In this document: positions 20,267 through 28,562 of the stretch, piece by piece
How positions within the stretch are numbered: the first letter of the stretch is position 1
How the letters are laid out: each line of letters starts with the position of its first letter
Assembly (NCBI GenBank): GCA_905221605.1
Contig: CAJNDS010000193.1
Coordinates: forward strand, 137,391-201,390
Source: Symbiodinium natans
Taxonomy: Eukaryota > Sar > Dinophyceae > Suessiales > Symbiodiniaceae
Length of the DNA stretch: 64,000 nt
Reading direction: 5' to 3'
Program-made: the position numbers and the translations under genes
Notes under the pieces: model-generated
What the model was told of the DNA's origin: nothing
The model's input: only the letters and a program-made list of their open reading frames with translations
The model's database searches: none

Positions 20267-20516
20267 TGCCAGGCATCTTAGATGTAACCTCGACGTTCCT
20301 CCTCACGCCCAGTCCCCAGAGTCCACAAACCTCATTCCAAAAAGCCCATTCGAAACCACACTTGTTCGAACTGTGAGGGTCCAGACTTGCGCGGGAAAAC
20401 TAAAGTCGGAAACCTCGAAAACGGGTTCTCCAGGCGGCTTCTTCAGACAATGAATCTTCAAACGTTGAAATTGAGGGAGCGGGGGAGAGACTCTTGCACA
20501 TAGACTTTACTTTTTT

Positions 20517-20840
20517 TTGAATTGAACTTTGCTGCACTTGTGTCTCCAACCCACACACCTTACAGACCCACTGAGCAAACTTGCACACTCGAAAGCCACA
20601 CAACTTAGAAATTTTCCAAGCATAAGTTAAATCAAAAAACCAAGCAAGCTGAAACCACAAAAAGCTGAAAAGACTCAAGCTTCAAAAACTAGTAAGCTGC
20701 CAAAAAAAACAACAAGATTTCCCAGTTCCCAGCTGAATGAATTGATTCCAAGCACAAGCTGGACTTCCAGACAGTTTTTCCAAGCCACAAAAACGATTTC
20801 CAAGATCCGAAACTTCCCGCTTTTGCCCAAAGATCTGCAT
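20517..20840 (+). repeat. Dispersed repeat, copy 2
   Basis: Diverged direct copy of 18046-18400, truncated near its end and with several small deletions. The two copies flank the (CA)n tract, the hairpin and the Copia remnant. Confidence 0.75.
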
Positions 20841-21618
20841 CCACGTAGAAACCACAAAACCACATTTTGAACAAACTCAACTTTAACATCACACTCACGG
20901 AAACTTTTGATTGATTTCTTTGCCTTCCTTCCAAAACAGCTTCACGATAAGTGGCTTTTCTATTTGCAGAAAGAAGTAAGTTGGACACTCTTTTGGTTTC
21001 AATAAAAAAATTCGAAGTTGAGATGTAAGAGTCAAGAAGTTCCAAAGCCAAAAAGGTGTCTCAACACCACTTAAGCAGAAAAAAGGAAAAATTTTGCTAA
21101 AGAGGTGTCTTAAGACCAACTTTTAATGGCTTCGGCTTTGAACAGCGAAGATATTTGCTGTGTAGGAACGACTTGTGCTCCAAAGCGCATCAGCTGTTGC
21201 CGAGCACCTGATTGGGGTTCTCACAATGGTCAAGTTGTGGAGCTGGTGAACGGAGGCCACAAGTGCATCCGCGCATGCTTGGACAGATTGCGGCGCATCT
21301 CTTCCAATCTCAGTTTTTGCGGCGGTTAACAGACCGTGGATGGGTCAGACCTGTCATTTACAGCATTTTGAATTTAGCGGGCTGAAGTTCGGAATTAGTC
21401 TGAACCTCGACCTTGCCACACACACTGTAGAAAAACACAAACAGCACACAGCACTAGCTGACCCGCACAGCACTTTCGCTCCAAGCACAAACGTGTCTCA
21501 TGCGACTTGCTGAGCCTAACCTAACTTCACAGCTGTTCTTCACTTGAGCTCTGCATCTTCTACGCAGACAGTAAGCAACGTTAGGCTGCCTCGCACTCAG
21601 AAAACAAACGTGTTGGGT
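20841..21618. other. AT-richer intergenic stretch, no supported gene
   Basis: A run of imperfect inverse sequences around 21055-21120 (GGTGTCTCAACACC, GGTGTCTTAAGACC) is the only structure seen. Short ORFs look random. Confidence 0.4.
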
Positions 21619-22056
21619 TCAAAACTCTTCCAGTGGCAAAAACATGTTTGCACATGCACCACACGTCCAAAAGCAGTGTTCTGCACACAGATTCTCATTG
21701 GCTCCATCCAGCACAACGTCACCCTTCTCACTCACATAGCGCGGTGGTCCTCTTCTCCTGACTTCATTTCCATCAGGTCGAGGATCGTCTGACTCACTCG
21801 CAGTCGTGACTGAAGGTTCTCCAGCCATCTGCTTCTGCATATGTTGTCCATTGACCAGTTCAGTTGCGCGGTTGAAATGGTCATGTCCCGAATCATGATG
21901 CCCATTGACTTTTGAAGACATAAAGAAGAAACATGTAGCTGCCAGTAATCCCAGCATCAAGCCATTCGCGAAAATCACCATCATCATAATCCAGACAGGA
22001 TCTGCTCGTGAAAACGGTAGTGTCAAGCCATAAATGACGCCCTCAATCGCTCCCAT
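21619..22056 (-). CDS. Hypothetical single-pass membrane protein
   Basis: ATG at 22054-22056, 145 residues. A strong transmembrane helix (IMMMVIFANGLMLGLLAATC) lies near residue 30, followed by a His/Asp-rich hydrophilic region and a short Cys cluster (LCAEHCFWTCGACAN). Upstream DNA shows no repeats. It could be a real small gene, one exon of a larger one, or the end of a retroelement polyprotein, since the Copia element at 46.8 kb also carries a C-terminal membrane helix. No family recognised. Confidence 0.35.
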   Translation of the reverse strand: MGAIEGVIYGLTLPFSRADPVWIMMMVIFANGLMLGLLAATCFFFMSSKVNGHHDSGHDHFNRATELVNGQHMQKQMAGEPSVTTASESDDPRPDGNEVRRRGPPRYVSEKGDVVLDGANENLCAEHCFWTCGACANMFLPLEEF

Positions 22057-22333
22057 CCCCCACGTAGACGCTTCGGTCTGTTCACTTCACTTCAGCTCGC
22101 AGCAGAGGGTCGTCCGCTTAGCGAAGGGCACACGGTTTCGTGCGGCAGCTGGGCTGCGTGACTTATTGTCACCCGTCCTACTTAGTCGCTCCTAAGAGCG
22201 CATGATGCACTAAGCCAAACTGTTTGCAGAGGCGAAACGCACCAAAACTGAAAAGACTATGCTACTGTACCGGACGGAAGAACAGAACGTAAGCATTCCT
22301 AAGCAAAGTATCAGCATCTCTTCAGGCAGCCCC

Positions 22334-22464
22334 GTCACTTGTGCCCACGCGATCGCGGTCACTTGTGCCCACGCGGTTTCGGGTCACTTGCGCCCACGTA
22401 CCCCGTCACTTGTGCCCACGTACCCCGTCACTTGTGCCCACGTACCCCGTCACTTGTGCCCACG
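22334..22464 (+). repeat. GTCACTTGTGCCCACG tandem array
   Basis: Six units of GTCACTTGTGCCCACG, the last four in a 19-base period with GTACCCC spacers. The reverse complement, GGGCACAAGTGAC, recurs in spaced copies at 24503-24648. Confidence 0.9.
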
Positions 22465-23420
22465 TTTCTGGGGGGGTGGGGGGGTGGGGAGGGGGGGGGA
22501 TAAGAATAAGCTTGTTTGAGGCGGTCAACACAACCACATCCAGTCAACCACATCCAGTCCCAACGGGTGAGGAGGAGGGGGGGGGAGGGGAGGGGGGGGA
22601 CAAGAATAACATCCAGTCACCCGCCCTGCAACGGGCGGGGGGGAGGGGAGGGGGGGGGGATAAGAATAAGCTTGTTTGACGGGTGAGGGGAGGGGCGGAG
22701 GGGGGGCAACACAACCACATCCATCAACCACATCCAGTCCCAACGGGTGAGGAGGGGGAGGGGGGGGGAGGGGGGGGGGGGGAGCTGTTTGACGCGCTCA
22801 ACAAACCGCATCCAGTCACCGCCCCCTGGGAGGGGGGGGGGGGGGATAAGAATAACCTTGTTTCATGCCACACACCACACCCAGTCACCCGCCCTGGAAA
22901 CGGGTGAGGGGAGGGGGGAGGGGGGGCAACACAACCACATCCAGTCAACCACATCCAGTCCTAACGGGTGAGGGAGGGGGGAGGGGGGTGGAGGGGGGGG
23001 ACAAGAATAAGCTTGTTTGACGCGCTCAACACAACCGCATCCAGTCACCCGCCCTGCAACGGGGGGAGGGGGGGGGGGGGGGGGGGGAAGAATAAGCTTG
23101 TTTGACGCCACACACCACACCCAGTCACCCGCCCTGGAAACGGGTGAGGGGAGGGGGGAGGGGGGGCAACACAACCACATCCAGTCAACCACATCCAGTC
23201 CTAACGGGTGAGGGAGGGGGGAGGGGGGTGGAGGGGGGGGACAAGAATAAGCTTGTTTGACGCGCTCAACACAACCGCATCCAGTCACCCGCCCTGCAAC
23301 GGGGGGAGGGGGAAGGGGGGGGGGATAAGAATAAGCTTGTTTGACGCCACACACCACACCCAGTCACCCGCCCTGGAAACGGGTGAGGGGAGGGGATGGG
23401 GGGGGGTTTCGAGGGGCAAA
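22465..23420 (+). repeat. G-rich minisatellite, about 240-bp higher-order unit
   Basis: Poly-G/purine runs alternate with conserved cores (AATAAGCTTGTTTGACG, CACATCCAGTCAACCACATCC, CCCGCCCTG.AACGGG). Blocks at about 22869, 23109 and 23349 are nearly identical at 240- and 239-base spacing. Assembly is likely to be unreliable here. Confidence 0.9.
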
Positions 23421-24000
23421 AACGACTGTTGTTGACCAACGCGCCCTGCACGGTCAGCCGCAGGGGGAGCCCTGCACGGTCAGCCGCAGTGCTTGGGAGG
23501 GGGTGGAGGGGGAAGGGGGGGAGGGGGGGCTTGGGCGGGCTGGGCGTCGACATCTGACCCTAGGGGGGCCTTCCACGCAAGGCCTCAGGTCAGTTGTTTC
23601 TGGGTCCAGGGTTCGGGTTTGGAGGGGCAAAAAAACGACTGTTGTTGCCCGATGCGCCCTGCACGGTCAGCCGGAGTGCTTGGGAGGGGGTGGAGGGGGA
23701 AGGGGGGGCTGGGTGTTTACAGGCATCTGACCCGAGGGAAGCTTTCCACACAAGGCCTCGGGTCAGTTCCTTCTGGGTTCAGGGTTCGGGTTTCGAGGGG
23801 CATAAAAAACGACTGTTGTTGACCAATGCGCCCTGCACGGTCAGCCGCAGTTTTGGGTTCAGGCTTCAGGCTTCAGGGGTGGTTGTTGTCATAAAAAGAC
23901 GGCTGTTGTCGACCGATACGCCCTGCACACTCAGTTTACAAACATCTGACCCAAGCAGGGCCTTCCACGCAAGGCCTCAGGTCAGTTGCTTCTAGGGTTC
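23400..24000 (+). repeat. Tandem repeats with ACGACTGTTGTTG core
   Basis: Four or five copies, about 100-210 bases apart, of GAGGGGCAAAAA / ACGACTGTTGTTG / GCGCCCTGCACGGTCAGCCG, with AAGGCCTCAGGTCAGTT between. Non-coding. Confidence 0.85.
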
Positions 24001-24502
24001 AGGGTTCGGGTTTCGGGGTTTGGGTTTCAGGGTTCAGGGTTCTAAGCTTGAGGGTTTAGGGTTTAGGCAGCTTAGGGTTTGGGCTTCAGGGGTGAGGTTT
24101 GTAAAGAGCTTGGGGAGGTTTTGGGCTTTCGGGTTTAACAGCATGGGCCTGTAAGGTCTTGGAATTCGGGGCTGGAGGCCTTGGGACTTTAGGGATTAAG
24201 AGCTCTGCGGTTTCAGGTTACTTAAGTTGGTCTCGATTCAGGCTTCCAAGCTTAGGTCTCTGGGGGTCTCATATAATATAGGGTGACATTGATGAGTACA
24301 TGTTTTGATAGCGATGCTCATGATGTTGGAGCCAGCCCACCCCTGTCGGGAAAATGAAACGGGCAACCTGAGAAAACTGCGTCCACTTGAATGGGGTGAC
24401 AGGTGGCAGGGGCAGAGAGCCTGCCGGATGTGGCAGGGACGCGACTTTTCAACCGACAAACACCTCATCCTGTGGCCCTGCCATATTTTAAGACCGAAAG
24501 GT

Positions 24503-24648
24503 GGGCACAAGTGACAGGTCTGCGTTTTGGCGGGAGGTGGCCCAAAGTGCGGCCCTGCTGTGATTTGAGGCACGTACGCGGGCACAAGTGACCCGCGTAA
24601 GGCGGGCACAACTGACCAGCCTAAAGCGGGCACAAGCGACCGGTCTGC
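24503..24648 (-). repeat. GGGCACAAGTGAC repeats at the 3' end of the older LINE
   Basis: Four spaced copies or variants (GGGCACAAGTGAC, GGGCACAACTGAC, GGGCACAAGCGAC), the inverse of the 22334-22464 array. They overlap the last codons of the USP pseudogene, so the motif may belong to the LINE's 3' tail. Confidence 0.75.
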
Positions 24649-25364
24649 CCTCTAGCTATGGGGGGCCTGGCAACATCACCATCATCTGTCCACCACATGC
24701 GGCCAGAGTCTTCTACCAAGAGCGCCCGGTAGTGGCCACCACGCGGAGTGCTACCAAGGTGAACTATAGCGGCACTAAGTCTGTACTCTCTACGGCTCAG
24801 GGAACCTTCTACCCAACATGGGAGGTGAACACGAAGGGGAAGCGACACTGCCACGTGGAGCTTTCTCACTACGCGTCCCTCAGTGCAGAAACGGTTCAGC
24901 TGCAGAGCCACACAGGTTGTGCCTGCAGCAAAGGCAGGACAAGCGGGGCTGTTGTGCCACTGGTCTATGACGCCTTGCAGTGGGCAGATCCCTCTCACAA
25001 CAGGGAGACTGCGGACGTCGCAGCTTAATGTGACAGGGCACACACTTCCACAGTCTCTCAAGCAGCCCCCTGAAAGAACTGCCCAGGCTCCTTGAAAATG
25101 ACGCAAGTCTGCTGCCTGGAACAGGTGGCTGAGGAAATCTGCAGCATCTTGTTGACGCCCACTGTGAGGCCAAAACCTCAGGAACCGACGCCAGAGCGGC
25201 CTCCTTCAAATGTGAACCGGAGCGCACGAGCTGAGACAGTTGCTGAGATCTGCATGAAGCTGCTCCCTCATGCTGTCCTGAGATGGCTGAAAAAGGGCAG
25301 ATGTCCACGCGCAGGCCAACAGAGTGGAGTTGGCGTAGCACTCATTATCCCTGTTTAGGAGCAC
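24621..25364 (-). pseudogene. USP-type deubiquitinase-like domain, 3' part of the older LINE copy
   Basis: The minus-strand frame opens exactly at the edge of the inserted element with VLLNRDNECYANSTLLACAW, the Cys box of ubiquitin-specific proteases (Cys codon 25340-25338). An in-frame TGA (25208-25206) breaks it. The same frame then gives GRQQDAADFLSHLFQAA (the QQDA.EFL box) and ends with YRLSAAIVHLGSTPRGGHYR (His codon 24734-24732) and WWTDDGDVA. All USP landmarks are present, but the stop makes it a pseudogene. It is the natural 3' continuation of the LINE remnant at 44845-46261, from which it is separated by the 19.5-kb insertion. Confidence 0.75.
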
Positions 25365-25365
25365 T

Positions 25366-25615
25366 GTCTTTAAGTTTTCACAATGATTCCCAATCTATTC
25401 CAAAATATGTTCATGAAGAATCTAGATCACATAAACTCTGTACGAGGACGCTCCCCTCTTTTTTCCACGGTCAGGGGTCAATCAAAAGCGAGGCGTTCGA
25501 AGAGTGAAGAGTTCTTTCGAAGGTTTTCGGTTGGAGCACCCAGCATGTATGCGTTGAGATGCGCACTGGCTGTTTAGGTGCATGTTACCGATTTGCCCCA
25601 ACACGCATAACCCCC
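25366..25615 (-). repeat. 250-bp split direct repeat, outer copy
   Basis: Matches 26038-26287 base for base by eye (offset 672). It starts GTCTTTAAGTTTTCACAATG and ends CACGCATAACCCCC. The outer edge is the junction with the older LINE. Confidence 0.9.
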
Positions 25616-25632
25616 CCTCTCCAAATCGGTAA
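25585..25632. promoter_or_regulatory. Possible recombinase site: 11-bp inverted arms
   Basis: TTACCGATTTG (25585-25595) and CAAATCGGTAA (25622-25632) are perfect inverse arms around a 26-base C-rich spacer. The left arm is in the 250-bp repeat and the right arm in the 45-base piece next to the 377-bp repeat, so only this junction has both. Paired arms around a core are typical of tyrosine recombinase sites. Function is inferred from position. Confidence 0.35.
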
Positions 25633-25660
25633 GGAAAAACTCCGAGGGTGGGAGGGCGGG

Positions 25661-26037
25661 TGAAAAACTTTAGCATAGCTCAGCACTAGCATTGTCCATA
25701 TCTGCGTACATCATGGACTGCCATGCAATGTGTGCCAGTGCGAAACGAGCCATGCTGAAAGAACGGCGCGGCAGATTAATGTCAGTCCCTCGGTGGGGCA
25801 TGCCAGGGGTTTCCGGGGATTTACAAAAATTCCGGGAATTTTCAGGATTCCCCGGGTTCCCACATCAGTCTACAAATCACCGGTAAACACACTCTTGTGC
25901 TTGTGTCTTCAAACACATACAAGAGAAACGGAAGTCGAAGTTCAAAATACAGTTTGTAAAGATTTTGGAAATCATTGCTCAGCTCAACCGGCTGCTATGA
26001 AAACAAAAAGACAACTTCGTCGCTTCGCGAAAACGCC
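25661..26037 (-). repeat. 377-bp split direct repeat, 3' copy
   Basis: Matches 44468-44844 by eye (offset 18807). Begins TGAAAAACTTTAGCATAGC, ends CTTCGCGAAAACGCC. It directly abuts the 250-bp repeat at 26038. Confidence 0.92.
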
Positions 26038-26287
26038 GTCTTTAAGTTTTCACAATGATTCCCAATCTATTCCAAAATATGTTCATGAAGAATCTAGATC
26101 ACATAAACTCTGTACGAGGACGCTCCCCTCTTTTTTCCACGGTCAGGGGTCAATCAAAAGCGAGGCGTTCGAAGAGTGAAGAGTTCTTTCGAAGGTTTTC
26201 GGTTGGAGCACCCAGCATGTATGCGTTGAGATGCGCACTGGCTGTTTAGGTGCATGTTACCGATTTGCCCCAACACGCATAACCCCC
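26038..26287 (-). repeat. 250-bp split direct repeat, inner copy
   Basis: Same sequence as 25366-25615; it diverges at 26288 (TTTAAAAG versus CCTCTCC). Confidence 0.92.
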
Positions 26288-26547
26288 TTTAAAAGTGACC
26301 GTAACTATTTGAGGAGTTCCCAGGGTATCTGTACAGTAGCCATGCACTTCGCGCACAGACTCTCGATACTAAGCGCAGTCTCACGACCTTTGATCAGGGC
26401 TGCTGTCTCCGTAACCAAACCACGACTCGGAGGATCTTTTTCATTCTAACGCGTTCACTGAGTCAGTGATTCGGCGGGCGCAACACACACAGTTGGTGTG
26501 GCCATTATGGCGCGCCGGACACCTACCGCCGTCCATGGCGGCGCGGA
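26288..26547 (-). other. 3' untranslated part of the LINE / repeat junction
   Basis: 260 bases between the USP stop and the inner 250-bp repeat. No poly-A or simple-repeat tail is visible that would fix the LINE's 3' end. A GGTCACTTTTAAA at the very end recalls the GTCACTTGTGCCC motif, weakly. Confidence 0.3.
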
Positions 26548-27714
26548 CTATTGCCGCGAAAAGAAAAGTATGTACCAGTTGCGATTTATATGCTGTACAT
26601 CCCTAGCCGTGGCGTTGAATGGCGTCCTACCATCATCTACCATCTGTAGGGCCGAAGTTGCGGCTCCTTTGTCAAAGGCCTCAGCAATCGTCTCCACCTC
26701 AGAATAAGAACTGCTCTGTGGTTTGAGACAGAAGCATCTATAGTGCCCAGTGTGTGGGGTGTCCCCTGTGTGTACAACTCCAGAGATGAGCCGATATTCG
26801 CTCGTGCTGAGTTGTTGGGTATTTCCGTCTTTGAAAAAGGGAACTCTGATGACTGGATTGACGGTGACCGGGCTGCGGACCTTCTTAATACGACCACCCT
26901 TTTCCTGAAAACGTAGAAGCTGTATACTGAGTATCACGGGAACGTCAGCCAGTGCGGTCACATATTCCTCGTTGCGAGGTCCCGGCTGTACGCTCCAGGA
27001 GTTCAGCGCCAGCTGTGTCGTGGTCTGACCTGTGCATGGTAGAGGGATCAGAGGCACCGCCGTGTTCCAAGCCCGGACTGTGGCCGGCTCCCGTTCACTA
27101 ACTCCGGAAACCCTGGACTCCCATCTGCCCAGCAAGATCCTAGGGACCCCGTCCTTTGTTAGATGTTGCAGAAGTTCTGCAGCATCATGCTGCTGGTGGA
27201 GGTCACGCCAGCCTTGCAGAAGCTGCATGCAGTCCTTTCTCCTGCTTAGTTGCTGGGGCTTGACACATTTGGTCAGCGCATTAAGCATGGGGCGTAGACA
27301 TCCAAAGCCCGCTTTGTCCGGCGGCCTGACTTGACCAAACAGGTGCAGCAGTGCTTGGATCATGGAGTTGAGGTAGCAAAGGTTGGATGGGTTTTCAAGC
27401 ACACAATGCCGATGTTGCATAGGGCATGGTGCATCAGTGACTTTTTCCCCCTGGCCCTCTGCCTTCTCCTGGCTATGGGATTTAGCGTCCGCCCCCTGTG
27501 CTGGCTGACCTGTCCCCTTCAGCCATTCCCCTATGCTCCGTGATCTCCTTGAACCAGGACCACTGTCGCTAGGCTTGGTGGGGATGTTGGGGCCGTGAGG
27601 CGGCTTCCCGGGGTAAATATTCTTTGCAAGATCACGGTGCAACACACCCTCAGGTAGACACTCCAAACCCAACTTGCCCTTACTAGTAAAAATACTTTGG
27701 CAAGAAGGCTTCAT
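26548..27714 (-). CDS. LINE ORF3: USP-type deubiquitinase-like protein
   Basis: Starting at the ATG that overlaps the preceding stop (ATGA, 27714-27711), 388 codons end at 26548. After a low-complexity linker of about 105 residues comes a USP-like catalytic core. The Cys box is HCVLENPSNLCYLNSMIQAL (Cys codon 27378-27376), then LHQQHDAAELLQHL, then YRLISGVVHTGDTPHTGHYR (His codon 26745-26743), then LQMVDDG and the closing NWYILFF. Cys, His and Asp are all present with no stop. USPs cleave ubiquitin from proteins; an element-encoded one might protect its proteins from degradation or process a polyprotein. That role is inference. The core is shorter (about 285 residues) than many host USPs, and no zinc-binding insert is seen. 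Confidence 0.75.
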   Translation of the reverse strand: MKPSCQSIFTSKGKLGLECLPEGVLHRDLAKNIYPGKPPHGPNIPTKPSDSGPGSRRSRSIGEWLKGTGQPAQGADAKSHSQEKAEGQGEKVTDAPCPMQHRHCVLENPSNLCYLNSMIQALLHLFGQVRPPDKAGFGCLRPMLNALTKCVKPQQLSRRKDCMQLLQGWRDLHQQHDAAELLQHLTKDGVPRILLGRWESRVSGVSEREPATVRAWNTAVPLIPLPCTGQTTTQLALNSWSVQPGPRNEEYVTALADVPVILSIQLLRFQEKGGRIKKVRSPVTVNPVIRVPFFKDGNTQQLSTSEYRLISGVVHTGDTPHTGHYRCFCLKPQSSSYSEVETIAEAFDKGAATSALQMVDDGRTPFNATARDVQHINRNWYILFFSRQ

Positions 27715-28562
27715 TGCCGTCTTGTCGCGTCGATGGCCCGCTGTAGGTCCTCTGGAAGTGGCTTGTGGCTTCTCTCCGGGCGGATCCTGGCTCCTATGAG
27801 CGCGGTGGCCGCTGTCTCCGTGAGAGCATGGAGTGCCTTGTTGATGTTGGGCCGTGCATCGGCGTCCAGGGAGACTGTCAGCACGAACGTCGTGGCTCCT
27901 GGCCTGTCCTCCTTGACTCCGCCTAGAGCATGGAAGCGCTGGATGACGTTGGGCTTGACGGCCTCTCGCATCAGCAGTTGAACTGCCTCCTTTGCATCCT
28001 GATGAGAGAGCAGGTTGCCCTCTCGGGGCTCCTGGAGTTTCTTGTCCGGATTCCATCTCGTGTACGACCACGCCATTGGTTCTGCTACGAGCATCTTCCT
28101 CTGAATGAGTGGCGCCTGTGCCGCCTTGTCTCCCTCCATCTTCGCAAGCCGAGCTTGCAGCTCCAGCAGGAGCGATCCCAGGAGAGCCTGGCGAAGGCTG
28201 CAGGTGCACTTGTTCTGCTCTCGGCTCTCCTTCCAGGTGGCCGTGGTCTTGACCAGCTGAGGTATGATGCCCATCGCTCCAGAGTCCATCCAGAGGACCC
28301 AACTTCTGTCGGCCTCCAGTAGTTGCAGCGCCATGGCGTGCTGGCTGACATACTTGGTTAGAACTTGCACTTGCTTTGCCAGCTGCTGGTTTGGGGCCGG
28401 GATCGGCTCCCTTTTTGCTTTGCCTGGGCCTTTGCCCTCCCTGCGACGGAATTTCCGCCCCTCGCCGTTCTCCTCCTCGGTCGGCCTGTCCCTCATTATG
28501 AGTTCCATCGGGCTGTGCTGCCCCCACATGTTCGCCACTTCCTGCAGTGCTTGGTCGTCCAT
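27711..28562 (-). CDS. LINE ORF2: conserved RWNP domain protein (unknown function)
   Basis: ATG 28562 in a strong context (GCGCCATGG), 283 residues, frame different from the RT frame that also stays open here. A basic start is followed by a helical region (QQLAKQVQVLTKYVSQHAMA) and a C-terminal domain with YTRWNP, then PGATTFVLTVSLDADARPNI. The decayed LINE copy has matching text (KYKRWNPALRAL, GPTVTFALVLGLREAKSF) at the same place, so this frame is the conserved one and the overlapping 3435-codon frame is probably fortuitous in this stretch. Family unknown; gag-like RNA packaging is possible but unproven. Confidence 0.65.
   Translation of the reverse strand: MDDQALQEVANMWGQHSPMELIMRDRPTEEENGEGRKFRRREGKGPGKAKREPIPAPNQQLAKQVQVLTKYVSQHAMALQLLEADRSWVLWMDSGAMGIIPQLVKTTATWKESREQNKCTCSLRQALLGSLLLELQARLAKMEGDKAAQAPLIQRKMLVAEPMAWSYTRWNPDKKLQEPREGNLLSHQDAKEAVQLLMREAVKPNVIQRFHALGGVKEDRPGATTFVLTVSLDADARPNINKALHALTETAATALIGARIRPERSHKPLPEDLQRAIDATRRQ

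Noticed and set aside
22334-22464. CRISPR array
   Set aside because: Short tandem units with near-constant spacers and no cas genes; this is eukaryotic DNA and a minisatellite.
22465-23420. Pro-rich or Gly-rich ORFs on both strands
   Set aside because: By-products of the G-rich minisatellite, open only because purine runs lack stops in some frames.
25692-26249. 64-residue ORFs in the 377- and 250-bp repeats
   Set aside because: They repeat only because the terminal repeats are duplicated; they are short and carry no motif.
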